A stretch of DNA of 64,000 nucleotides from JAFNAG01 sp963824985 (GTDB lineage Bacteria; Acidobacteriota; UBA6911). The stretch covers positions 1 through 64,000 of the forward strand of contig CAWGRQ010000038.1 of the NCBI GenBank assembly GCA_963824985.1, written 5' to 3'. A program made the translations under genes and the position numbers. Numbering within the stretch: the stretch's first letter is position 1; each line of letters begins with the position of its first letter. This document shows, piece by piece, positions 27,745 through 36,629 of this stretch. The notes beneath the pieces are model-generated. The model saw nothing but the letters and a program-made list of their open reading frames with translations, was not told the origin of the DNA and ran no database searches.

Positions 27745-30489
27745 ATGCTCGCTGATAGGAAACAAGTACGCCGGCTCATGCAATTCCTGTGTCTGTTCGT
27801 ATGTTGGTGCGGCAGCGCCCTGGCCCAGTCGCCGGTTCCGGGCGAGGTCGCCGGCATCGTCAAGGATCCTTCCGGCGCGGGCGTTGCCCAAGCTGTCGTT
27901 ACCTTGTCGGATGCCCGCCAGTTCATGGTCGGCACGACGCAGACCGATGTGCAGGGACGTTTCCGGATGGCCGCGGTGCCGCAGGGGAGCTTCGAGCTGC
28001 TGGTCACGCACCGGGGTTTTGCGCCGCGCCGCCTGGTCGTCTCGGTCCCGTCCGCCGAGGCCGCTAAAATCGAGGTTACGCTGGGACTGGCGGTGCTGGC
28101 GGAGGAAATCACGGTCACGGCGGATCTCGGGCTGGTGCAGGGGGTGGACCAGACCTCGCAGCGCGTCAACGTCATCGACGGATACCAACTGGAGGAACGG
28201 GCCCGATCGGTCCTGTCGGAGGTCGCGCAGGAAGAGACCGGCATAAACGTTCAGCGTACCAGTCCGACCATCGGCGCGATCTTCGTGCGCGGCCTGACCG
28301 GCGCCAAGGTCGTGACGTTCATCGACGGCGTCCGGTTTTCGACCTCCGCGATGCGCGGGGGGATCAACTCCTTTTTCAATCTCAACGATGCGAGCAACCT
28401 GCGATCGGTTGAAATCCTGCGCGGCCCGAACAGCGCGCAGTACGGCAGCGACTCCCTGGGGGGGGCGGTGCAGCTGATTTCCCAGATGCCCGCCTACACC
28501 GCCGACGGCGCCGAAATCCACGGACGCTTCAGCACCTTCTTCAACAGCTCCGATCTCGGGTTCGGCGGCAACACGCAGGCGACGTATGGACGGCGCAACC
28601 TGGCCGTACTCGTCAACCTGAACTCGAGCCGGCACAACACCATCAGGCCGGGCGACGGCATCGATACGCACGCGGCGGTGACCCGCTTTCTCGGCCTGCC
28701 TTCCAACGTCTTCGGGGAACGGATGACCGACACGGCCTTCACGCAGTATGGCGGCCTGATCCGGCTGAACTATCGGCCGGCCCCGACTGCATCAGCTCAC
28801 ACTGCATTACCAGCGCAATCAGCAGGACGGCGCCAAACGCTACGATCAGACGCTCGGCGGCGACGGCAACCTGATCGCCGATCTGCGCAATTTCATGCTC
28901 GACTTTTTCTACGTCCGCTATGAGAAGATGCAGGCCGGGTGGTTCGACTCGCTCGCCGTCACCTACTCCTTGAACACGCAGCGCGAGGAACGCGTCAACC
29001 AGGGTGGCAACGGCAATCCGAAAGGTTCGATCACGCATCAGAAGGAAAGGACCTGGGCTAACGGCGTGCAGGCTCAGGCTTCGCGGCAGTGGGGATCGGC
29101 AACAGCCTCGCCCTCGGAGGCGAATTTTATTACGATTTCGTGCATGCGCCCGCGTACACGTACAACCCGGTATCCGGAGCCGTAGCGCTGTCACGGCCGC
29201 GTGTGCCGGACAAGGCAAACTACCTGAGCGGCGGCGCCTATTTTCAGGATGTGTGGACGGTGATTCCGGACCGCTTGCGCCTGACCGGAGCGCTGCGGGT
29301 CGGCTTCGCCTCCTACCGGTCGCGCTCAATCAACAGCCCGCTCGTGGGCGGCAAGCCCTTTGTGGCCCGACGATCAGCTGGCAGTGCACAGCGTGACGCC
29401 GCGATTCGGGGCGATGCTCACGCTGTTGCCCGGTTTCAGCGCCTCGATGCAAGTCAGCCGCGGGTTCCGGGCGCCCCACATCACAGACCTGGGCACGGTA
29501 GGACTTGACGGGGAACGGCTATGAAGTCGCCTTTGCCGACGTCGCCAGCCGCGGGCGCCTTCATCGGTTCGACGGCGGACAGTACGGCGATTTCCACGGG
29601 CCGGCCGGTGCGCCAGCTGAAGCCGGAAATCGAGCTGGAATTACGAAGGCGGACTGCATTTGCGCGGCAGCCGTGTTCGACTTCGACATCACCGGCTTTG
29701 TCAACGATATCTCCGACAACATCGCGGTGCAGACCTTGATCCTGCCTCCCGGCGCCACCGGTTGCACCGCTGGGCGACCAGGTGATCACCAGCCAACTCC
29801 CCAGCGGCGCCGTGTTCGTCGCCGCAGCGACCGAGTCCGGTGCTGATTCGCTCGAACTTCGATGAGGCACGCATCTACGGCATCGAGCAGAAATTCGACG
29901 CGCGCATCACGTCAAGCCTCACCTCGGCAACACGTTCACCTATCTCCATGCGGAGGATCGCAGCACCGGCCTGCCGCCCAATATCGAGGGGGGCACGCCG
30001 GCGCCTCAGGGGTGGGTTAAGCTGCGCTACCAACCGGCGGGGCTCAGCTTTTGGGTTGAGCCTTATGTGTATGCCGCCGGCCGTCAGGACCGGCTGTCAA
30101 CGCTCGATCTCGGCGACCGGCGCACCGGCGGCGCCCGTTCACGAAGTAACATCCGCAGCTTTTTCCTGAATGGGGCGACCGTGCGCGGCCTGGTGGGGCC
30201 GGGTGTGGATGACCGGCCCGGAACCGCGGACGATATCCTGCTTGCTACCGGAGAGACGCTGGCGCAGGTGCAGGATCGGGTGCTTGGGGTTGGGGTCAAC
30301 AGCGCGCCGCTGATCACGGGCCTGCCCGGATTTATGACGGTCGGCCTGCGCGGCGGCATACTTTTGAAAGAGCGCCATGACCTCCTCTTCGACCTGAGCA
30401 ACATCACCGACCGGAACTACCGCGGCATCAGCTGGGGGATGGATGCTCCCGGCCGCAGCATAAGTTTCCGTTACAACGTCCGGTTTTAG
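27745..30489 (+). pseudogene. TonB-dependent receptor with carboxypeptidase-like N-domain, broken by frameshifts
   Basis: ATG at 27745 with GGGAGGA upstream. A signal peptide (LMQFLCLFVCWCGSALAQ) is followed by a CarboxypepD_reg-like domain (GEVAGIVKDPSGAGVAQAVV), then the plug: VIDGYQLEERARSVLSEVAQEETGINVQ, VEILRGPNSAQYGSDSLGG. The frame is intact to about 28775, after which the barrel continues by jumping frames (near 28780, 29070, 29360 and several times at 29500-29950) to the in-frame end FDLSNITDRNYRGISW...YNVRF at 30489. Full length would be ~910 residues, normal for an outer-membrane transporter of siderophores or glycans. Six or more indels in one gene while neighbours are intact favours real decay, but local sequencing error is not excluded. 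Confidence 0.8.
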
Positions 30490-30494
30490 CCCTA

Positions 30495-31838
30495 TTATTC
30501 ATGAATAGACCAGAAGAGGGGCGGGATCGCCCCAGGGGGGACAAAACGGAAGCGCATTAATGGATCGATTTCGCTGTCGGACCAGTCGTGATCGATCTTC
30601 CCTTCCATGAAGAGCTTCCGTTGCAGAGACTTGAGGCCCTGATGCACCTCCAGGTGGATCGGCTTCAGGGAGTGGTCCACCAGGTAGGACCGTTCCAGAA
30701 TGTGCGGCTCGTCGAGGATCACGACCTCGACGCTAAGCTGGTCTGGAGAGATGTTCAGGATGGTCGAGGCGGCTTCGGGCTTCCCCAACGCTCGTGACAC
30801 ATCCATCCGGGGAAGAATGCAGTAGGCCGTCGGGGTGCACGGGATCGGATCGGCGGATTCGGCGGAGCGTTGCCCCGACCATTCTGCAGCCGACCACCGG
30901 AGCGATTCGAGGAAAGGTGCGCCCAGGGCATTTTGTCCGGCAACCACGATTTCATCGAATCCATCGTGATTCAGGTCTGCGCCGACGTGGCAATAGGCCT
31001 GGCCTCCCAGCTCGCTCGTACCGGCCAGGTGTCCCCGGTGATCCAGAATCGCCAGACAGGAGGAAGAATCATCCTGCCGTTGCAGCAGGAGAGTGACTGC
31101 CAGGCCGCTCCGGAACAAGTGGATCCGAGTCGAGTATTCCCAGATTCGGTACCGGCCGGGCACCAGTCTCAGCGCCGGTACGGAATCGGGATAAAAGGAC
31201 CATGACTGATTCCCGCTGCTGTCGAAACAGAAGAAGCCCAGGCGGCTCGGGGTCCCCTTTCCGGCCAGCAGCAAGGGGAGCAACACATCGACGGCGCCGT
31301 CCCCATCAATATCCGCGAACTGATAAGGGAGCAGAGATCTATCGTGGGAGGGGAGCGGCGCCCCCGGAAGGTCGCGTTTCCACGCGACCGTGCCGCCGGC
31401 GGCATAGCCAACGAGTCTGCCCGCTTCGATGCGGGCATACTGAATTCCGCCCGATTCTTCCCCGCGCCGGCTGTACCAGGAAACGGCCGCATAGGCCGCC
31501 ACACCAATTATGACGGCGAGGGTTGCCGGCAACCAGAGGCTCCGGCCGCGCGTCCTAGGAAACCGGATGATTGCCGGTGTTCGGGAAGAACGCGATTCCA
31601 CATTACCCGGCTCAAGGGGTTCAGGCACCGGGATCCCGGCAGCCGCCGTGTTAGCCTGCCAGCGGTCGAGTTCCTCACTGAAGGCGTAGACGGGGCTCAA
31701 ATGCACGGAACCATCGTCGGCCGACGGCAGCCTGTGAACGGGCAACCTGGCCAGCTTTTCAAGCCTCTGCGCGGTTTTGATCGCACAGCCGAGGTAGGAG
31801 GCGATTTCCTTCCACCCATCCAGCTTCCGGCTACTCAT
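30495..31838 (-). CDS. Membrane-anchored HTH regulator with FG-GAP/VCBS sensor domain
   Basis: 447 residues. The N-terminal ~65 residues are a DNA-binding helix-turn-helix (LDGWKEIASYLGCAIKTAQRLEK then LPVHR), of the kind used with membrane-tethered regulators. One transmembrane helix follows at about 103-120 (LWLPATLAVIIGVAAYAAVSW). The C-terminal ~300 residues are periplasmic, with FG-GAP/VCBS calcium-loop repeats: FADIDGDGAVDVLLPLL and GADLNHDGFDEIVVAG. The layout suggests a one-component sensor that binds something outside and regulates DNA inside. A paralogue of the same architecture lies 27 bp upstream on the same strand. Confidence 0.82.
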   Translation of the reverse strand: MSSRKLDGWKEIASYLGCAIKTAQRLEKLARLPVHRLPSADDGSVHLSPVYAFSEELDRWQANTAAAGIPVPEPLEPGNVESRSSRTPAIIRFPRTRGRSLWLPATLAVIIGVAAYAAVSWYSRRGEESGGIQYARIEAGRLVGYAAGGTVAWKRDLPGAPLPSHDRSLLPYQFADIDGDGAVDVLLPLLLAGKGTPSRLGFFCFDSSGNQSWSFYPDSVPALRLVPGRYRIWEYSTRIHLFRSGLAVTLLLQRQDDSSSCLAILDHRGHLAGTSELGGQAYCHVGADLNHDGFDEIVVAGQNALGAPFLESLRWSAAEWSGQRSAESADPIPCTPTAYCILPRMDVSRALGKPEAASTILNISPDQLSVEVVILDEPHILERSYLVDHSLKPIHLEVHQGLKSLQRKLFMEGKIDHDWSDSEIDPLMRFRFVPPGAIPPLFWSIHE

Positions 31839-31865
31839 TGGCCACCAGCCCGGTAAAATTCGCTT

Positions 31866-33140
31866 TCAGCGCACGACTTCCAGGGCGCGCAATCGCGGCC
31901 ACTCAACAGCCTGCCAATCCCGCGCCAGCAGCCCGTGTTTTTCCAGATTCTCCCCCTGAAGCAAAAACTGGTCCGACAGCTGCATCCTCAGGACACACAG
32001 GCCCGGGTCCAGGAGATAGGTTCTTTCGAGTATATCCGGATCCCCCTGCTGCTGCACCTCAACCATCAAACCGGCGGGATTCTTATATGGATAGAGGTTC
32101 ACCACCCGGCTGGCCCGCCCCAGGAGGGATGTAATCTTCGGTGTCGGAAAGAGGTAGTAAGCGAGTTCCTCATGCATGGGAATCCCGGGCGCGTAGCCTT
32201 CCGGAACCGGCGAAATGGACTTCGGCGTTTCCGGGGCGATCACCGCCAGGAAGGCCTTCCCTGCCACATCATCAATCCCCCCGAGGACAATCTCGTCGAT
32301 GCCGTCCCGGTTCAGATCGATGACCTCGGCATCGAATACCCAGCCTACGTGCCAATATTCCCCTATCTTTCGGCCGCGGGGAGTCAGAATGGTTACCTGA
32401 GAAGCGGACAGGAGCCTGTGATTTGCTACCGTAACGATGTAATGGACACCTCCTGCAAGCCGCCCGTCTGCCCGCACGGTGGCGATCCTGAAGGCATCCG
32501 GCAACGACATCCCCCCAAGCGCTATTTTGGCGCCGGGCTCATAGGACCAGATTTCGTTCCCGGCGGCGCTGTAGCAAATAACCCGGTCCTTCTCCCCGGC
32601 CTCGAAGCTGACATGCTTGAGGGCGAAAACCACTTCATCGCGACCATCATGGTCCACATCCATGAGGATCGGGGCTGGGTCATCCGCTACCAATGCCGGG
32701 GCCGCACCAGGGTTAAACCGCTTCTGCCAGAGCGAGTCCCCGTTCGAGGAGCGCGCAGTCAGCAATTGCCCGCGCTCTAGTGCGACGGTCGCCGGGTTGG
32801 CGCCCCCGTTCGAGGGATGCCCTGAGCCGGCGAACACTAAACCACCCAGCAGCAGGACGGCAATCCGCAAATAGGCACTGATCGGGTAATCACGGTGCGC
32901 TCCCGAAGCCGGCAGATCTTGATCCGGCGTCGGTTCAGGGGCGACCGCGCCTCCTCTTTGCCAGACGTCAAGTTCCGACGCGCCGGCATAGACTGAAGTC
33001 TGTCCTCCCCGCCGTCCCTCCGCGGTTCGATGTATCGGCAGGCCCCGCGTCTTCTCCCAGCGCTGCACACTCCGTGCGTCTCGCCCGAGGTAGTCCGCGA
33101 TTTCCTTCCAACCCTTTAATATTTCATTCTTGGCGAGCAT
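31866..33140 (-). CDS. Membrane-anchored HTH regulator with FG-GAP/VCBS sensor domain (paralogue)
   Basis: 424 residues. Same design as its downstream neighbour: HTH ILKGWKEIADYLGRDARSVQRWEKTRGLPIHR at residues 7-38, a transmembrane helix (YLRIAVLLLGGLVFAGSG), then a periplasmic domain with DVDHDGRDEVVFAL and DLNRDGIDEIVLGG calcium-loop repeats. The two are about one-third alike by eye, strongest in the HTH and around the repeats. They probably form a co-transcribed pair. A 685-bp gene-free region precedes this gene. Target genes unknown; the adjacent broken TonB receptor is a candidate. Confidence 0.82.
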   Translation of the reverse strand: MLAKNEILKGWKEIADYLGRDARSVQRWEKTRGLPIHRTAEGRRGGQTSVYAGASELDVWQRGGAVAPEPTPDQDLPASGAHRDYPISAYLRIAVLLLGGLVFAGSGHPSNGGANPATVALERGQLLTARSSNGDSLWQKRFNPGAAPALVADDPAPILMDVDHDGRDEVVFALKHVSFEAGEKDRVICYSAAGNEIWSYEPGAKIALGGMSLPDAFRIATVRADGRLAGGVHYIVTVANHRLLSASQVTILTPRGRKIGEYWHVGWVFDAEVIDLNRDGIDEIVLGGIDDVAGKAFLAVIAPETPKSISPVPEGYAPGIPMHEELAYYLFPTPKITSLLGRASRVVNLYPYKNPAGLMVEVQQQGDPDILERTYLLDPGLCVLRMQLSDQFLLQGENLEKHGLLARDWQAVEWPRLRALEVVR

Positions 33141-33825
33141 ATCCGCCTATCCTATCGCGACGCTTTGGTGTCCAGACACCCCGCTCATCAGCCAACACAA
33201 TATCTATTCCGCTCTTGATAACCTCGAAGATGATTCCCAAAACACTGACATTCTAACGCCACGATGTACAGCATCCGCCGCGGATGCCAACTGCCGCATC
33301 GAGGCCTCTGGCTCCACCCTGGGGGAGTGGGCAAGCTAACAGATAAAGCTGACTATAGCACTCGTACCCGATACCGTAAAGCAAGAACCTCGCTGTTGCA
33401 CGAGTACAATTGAATAACGTCCGATCCGGGTCAATTCGCCATGAGGATGTGGATTTGGTTCCGGAGGACGTCGCCTGCGATATACGGTTATCGACACCCT
33501 TTCGGCCGATGCCGGCACGATTCACCCTATTTTCGCATCTTTGCGCGCCTATGACGCAGTTTGTCGGTTTGCTGGCGCGACTCGCCGCTTGCAGGCTTTA
33601 CCGTCAGGGATTAGTGTCCTCAAATCAAAGTCTCCTGCACGCGCAACTCTCAGGTCTGGAAGCACTTTCCGGGGAGGAGCGGGGCGGGTTTTTATGATTC
33701 GCAGGCAGAGAATGAGAATCTTTTTCCGAAAAGAACGGGCTGGGACAGGCGCCCGAGGCGGTATCCCTGCGGCAACGATCCAGTTAGGAGCAGGATGAAG
33801 GGCAGCCGGTTTTGAGGTCTACATC
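33141..33825. other. Gene-free divergent intergenic region
   Basis: 685 bp between the minus-strand HTH/FG-GAP gene and the plus-strand response regulator. No convincing reading frame, repeat family or hairpin was found. It should hold the promoters of both genes. Confidence 0.5.
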
Positions 33826-34524
33826 ATGACGGGTGGCAATCGGACGGACGCATCCCCTGCGGTCCTGCGGATTCTGATTGCGGACAAGCACACGATTTTC
33901 CGGGCCGGTCTGCGCAGTCTCCTGGAGAAGGAGGACGGGATCAGCGTGGTTGGGGAGGTGGATAATCTGGCCGCGGCGCGGGAACTGGTTCAGCGGGAAC
34001 ACCCGCACGTCCTGCTCATCGATCTGGAGGCGATAGAATTGCCTGAGGATAACCTGCTGTGCCGGCTTTCGATCCCCGGCCATCCGAACCGCGCCCTGCT
34101 TCTGGTTTCAGCCGAGCGCAGCGACGATATCGACCTGGCGATCAGGATGGGAGCCAGCGGCTTCGTGTGGAAGGAATCGGGGATCGATTTGCTGATCAAG
34201 GGAATCCGCAGCGTCGGCAGCGGAGCGTTCTGGATGGGTCACGAAGCAGTGGAGAAATTCGACGGCATCTCTCCCCCTATGATCGGCGGTGGAAAGGTGC
34301 GGGCTCGGAATTTCGGGCTGACCCGCCGTGAAATGGAAATTGTCGAAAACATCGCCGCCGGCCATTCGAACCGGAAAATCGCAAGCCGGCTGGCCATCAG
34401 TGAGGATACGGTCAAGCATCACTTGACCAACATCTTTGACAAGGTGGGAGTGTACAACCGGCTCGAACTGGCGCTGTTTGCGATTCATCACGGTCTGATC
34501 CGCAAACAGGGAGCTGCTGAATAG
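33826..34524 (+). CDS. NarL/FixJ-type response regulator
   Basis: 232 residues. Receiver domain ~15-130 (RILIADKHTIFRAGLRSLL), with the phospho-acceptor D66 in LLIDLEAI and the conserved lysine in GFVWKES. The acidic pocket reads DKH rather than the usual DDH. The C-terminal LuxR HTH (LTRREMEIVENIAAGHSNRKIASRLAISEDTVKHHLTNIFDKVGV) is complete. It should act as a phosphorylation-controlled DNA-binding regulator. A second, related regulator follows 148 bp downstream and a histidine kinase lies 2 kb further. Confidence 0.9.
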   Translation: MTGGNRTDASPAVLRILIADKHTIFRAGLRSLLEKEDGISVVGEVDNLAAARELVQREHPHVLLIDLEAIELPEDNLLCRLSIPGHPNRALLLVSAERSDDIDLAIRMGASGFVWKESGIDLLIKGIRSVGSGAFWMGHEAVEKFDGISPPMIGGGKVRARNFGLTRREMEIVENIAAGHSNRKIASRLAISEDTVKHHLTNIFDKVGVYNRLELALFAIHHGLIRKQGAAE

Positions 34525-34672
34525 GCTTTCAGAACCCGGAAGACCAAGGGCAGGCCAGGACACTGCATGCGGAGCTGTTCCATGTTTATCCGCCTTATAC
34601 CAGGTTGTGAAGTTTCTTGTGTTTCTCTTTTCATGAATCAAGCAGGCGATCAACTCTCATCTGGGTGCAACC

Positions 34673-35362
34673 ATGTACGGACCAGAGCGTACCCGCATTC
34701 TGATTGTCGATGACAGCATCATGGCCCGCCAGGCATTGCGGGCTCTCCTGGAACATGAAGGGGATCTGAAGGTAGTCGGCGAGGCCGCAAGTGCCAAAGA
34801 AGCGATCGCTAAAGTGGCAGCCCTTGCGCCCGAGATCCTGCTCATGAACCCGATCCTGCCTGATATGGAGGGTTCGGTGGCGCTCAGGAGGATTACCAAG
34901 GACTCGCCTCAAGTCCGGACCATCCTGATGGGTGATTGCAGCAACCGGCAGGCGATGGTTGAAGCACTCAAAATCGGAGCCCGAGGCCTGCTGCCGATGG
35001 ACACGACCCCGGCGCTCATGTTCAAAAGTATTCGCGCCGTGATAGCGGGGGAGCTCTGGGTATGTCACCGGAGCGTATCAGATCTGATCGAAAATCTCCG
35101 GAGTTATGAATTTAAAGAGCAGAAACCGGGGCAGGCGGGCGGTTGCAGCCTGACACGGCGTGAAATCGAGGTCGTGAATTCGGTCGTGGACGGGTATACC
35201 AACAAGGAGATTGCCCGAAAATTCGCCATCAGCGAACAGACGGTCAAGCACCATCTCACCAGCATTTTCGGAAAGGTCGGTGTCAACAACCGGCTCGAAC
35301 TCGCCCTGTTCGCCATGCACCAGTCGTTTGAATGTAATTGTTTAGCCAAATCAAATGGATGA
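34673..35362 (+). CDS. NarL-type response regulator with degenerate receiver; tail supplied by a repeat element
   Basis: 229 residues. The receiver keeps D13/D14 (RILIVDDS), but the phospho-acceptor position is Asn: N59 in EILLMNPILPDMEG, where NarL has LLDLNMPGMNG. The conserved lysine is also gone (GARGLLPMDT instead of a GYLLKD-type motif). The LuxR HTH is intact: LTRREIEVVNSVVDGYTNKEIARKFAISEQTVKHH. It probably works without phosphorylation, or constitutively. The last nine residues (CNCLAKSNG) and the stop are encoded by hairpin copy 5, so the original C-terminus seems to have been replaced. The paralogue's frame ends with a different tail. Confidence 0.85.
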   Translation: MYGPERTRILIVDDSIMARQALRALLEHEGDLKVVGEAASAKEAIAKVAALAPEILLMNPILPDMEGSVALRRITKDSPQVRTILMGDCSNRQAMVEALKIGARGLLPMDTTPALMFKSIRAVIAGELWVCHRSVSDLIENLRSYEFKEQKPGQAGGCSLTRREIEVVNSVVDGYTNKEIARKFAISEQTVKHHLTSIFGKVGVNNRLELALFAMHQSFECNCLAKSNG

Positions 35363-35623
35363 AGAAGCAAAACGCAGAGACGCAAAGGCGCAGGGACGCA
35401 AAGATCGACACTGAGCAACAGGCGTGGGCGCAGCGCTTCGCGCTGGCGCATCCTTGGGCGAGCCGCGCGAGAAAGCGCGGGCAGAGCGGCTACTCAGGAG
35501 GATTGCGCTTTCTCCCGCGGCTCGCCCAAGGATGCGGCCGAAGGCCGCCCATGCCCGCGAACCAAAAGGAATCTCTTTGCATCCTTGCGTCTTTGCGTTC
35601 TGCTGTTCAGCATCGGCTAAACA
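35334..35623. repeat. Long-hairpin dispersed element, copy 5
   Basis: 290 bp, beginning GTAATTGTTTAGCCAAAT and ending GCATCGGCTAAACA. Its inner arms are not fully matched (GCGCGAG against CTCCCGC), unlike copies 1-4. It provides the stop codon of the upstream regulator. Confidence 0.9.
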
Positions 35624-35794
35624 GATGCTTTTGAATAGAATTCCCCCGCCCTGACCTCCGGCGGGGATGCAGGGCCACGAAGCGGGGGCGCGCCTCGGCG
35701 CACGACATTCTGTCTGCAAGCCTGAATGGTTGCGGCCGGCGGGGTCAGCATGAACGAAGGGGATTCAATCTCCAAGGGGGCCATGCGACCCGGG

Positions 35795-35836
35795 GCCTGG
35801 CCTGTCCGATCCGGCAGGTCAGGCCCTCTTTTTTTT
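35795..35836 (+). terminator. Rho-independent terminator
   Basis: Stem GCCTGGCCTG with CAGGTCAGGC (one G-U pair), 10-bp loop, then CCTCTTTTTTTT. It is oriented for plus-strand transcription, downstream of the response regulators and hairpin copy 5. The rest of 35624-35973 holds no gene. Confidence 0.7.
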
Positions 35837-35973
35837 GCTCGCTTGATGACATGGAAATGGCATTGCAATCTAACGAAAAACCGAAATAATGGATAGATTG
35901 AGATTCGAGTTTCGGGGATGGAGATTTAGACCACGGGCCCCGAATCCGGATTCCTGACATCGAGGGGGAGAGA

Positions 35974-36462
35974 ATGATGCATCGCGCCGGATGGATCGCT
36001 TTCGGAATTATTCTGGCCGCACTCGGGTCGCAGCCATCCAGTGGACCGGGAAGCGCATATGACATCAATGAGATCATTGCCGTCACCAAGGAACTGGGGA
36101 AATCTCTGGACTGGCCCGACGACAAGATCGGCGACCTGGTAGCCAACATCAAGAAAGCCGCGCAAGGGGACATTTACAAGCAGGAAGTGGCACCAAAGGG
36201 GGTGGTGGGAGTATTCGTCTACCGGGCCACAGAGGCGGGCCTGATTCTCAAGGTAATGCGGGGCAGCGGACTGGTGACATTCAAAGCGGGCAGGAAGGCG
36301 GCGGAGATATCCCTGCGCAGCACGAGCGTGGGCGCCCATATCGGCGGCTCCGCGGAGTGGGGAGCAGGACTGATCGTAGGGCTCAAAAAAGATTCCGACT
36401 TCGGCGGCGAATATTCCGGGTCATCGCGGAGTGCGGTCGCGATCGACGAAAGCTCGAGCTGA
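35974..36462 (+). CDS. Exported protein, possibly SYLF/Ysc84-like
   Basis: 162 residues with GGGGGAGAGA directly before the ATG. A short hydrophobic N-terminus (GWIAFGIILAALGS) suggests export. The region VVGVFVYRATEAGLILKVMRGSGLVTF and GAHIGGSAEWGAGLIVGLKK is glycine-rich with alternating strands, as in SYLF/Ysc84 lipid-binding domains, but the match is weak by eye. It sits alone ahead of the histidine kinase gene. Function unknown. Confidence 0.6.
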   Translation: MMHRAGWIAFGIILAALGSQPSSGPGSAYDINEIIAVTKELGKSLDWPDDKIGDLVANIKKAAQGDIYKQEVAPKGVVGVFVYRATEAGLILKVMRGSGLVTFKAGRKAAEISLRSTSVGAHIGGSAEWGAGLIVGLKKDSDFGGEYSGSSRSAVAIDESSS

Positions 36463-36594
36463 TGGCGCTCTGCTGACGCCATCTGCAAGCAGCAGCGCAG
36501 ACGCCCACGCCATTTTTGTGGTCATAACCGGCCGCGGTTTGTCCGCAGGTACGGGGGGCACCAAGTTGACCATTACCACATCATGGTGATGCCA

Positions 36595-36616
36595 GTGGCC
36601 GGCCAAAACCGGCCAC
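36595..36616 (+). promoter_or_regulatory. Hairpin beside the histidine-kinase ribosome binding site
   Basis: GTGGCCGG and CCGGCCAC pair around CCAAAA, ending just before the GGAGA that precedes the ATG at 36630. It could stabilise or modulate the 5' end of the transcript; no direct evidence. Confidence 0.4.
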
Positions 36617-36629
36617 CGGAGACGCAAAG

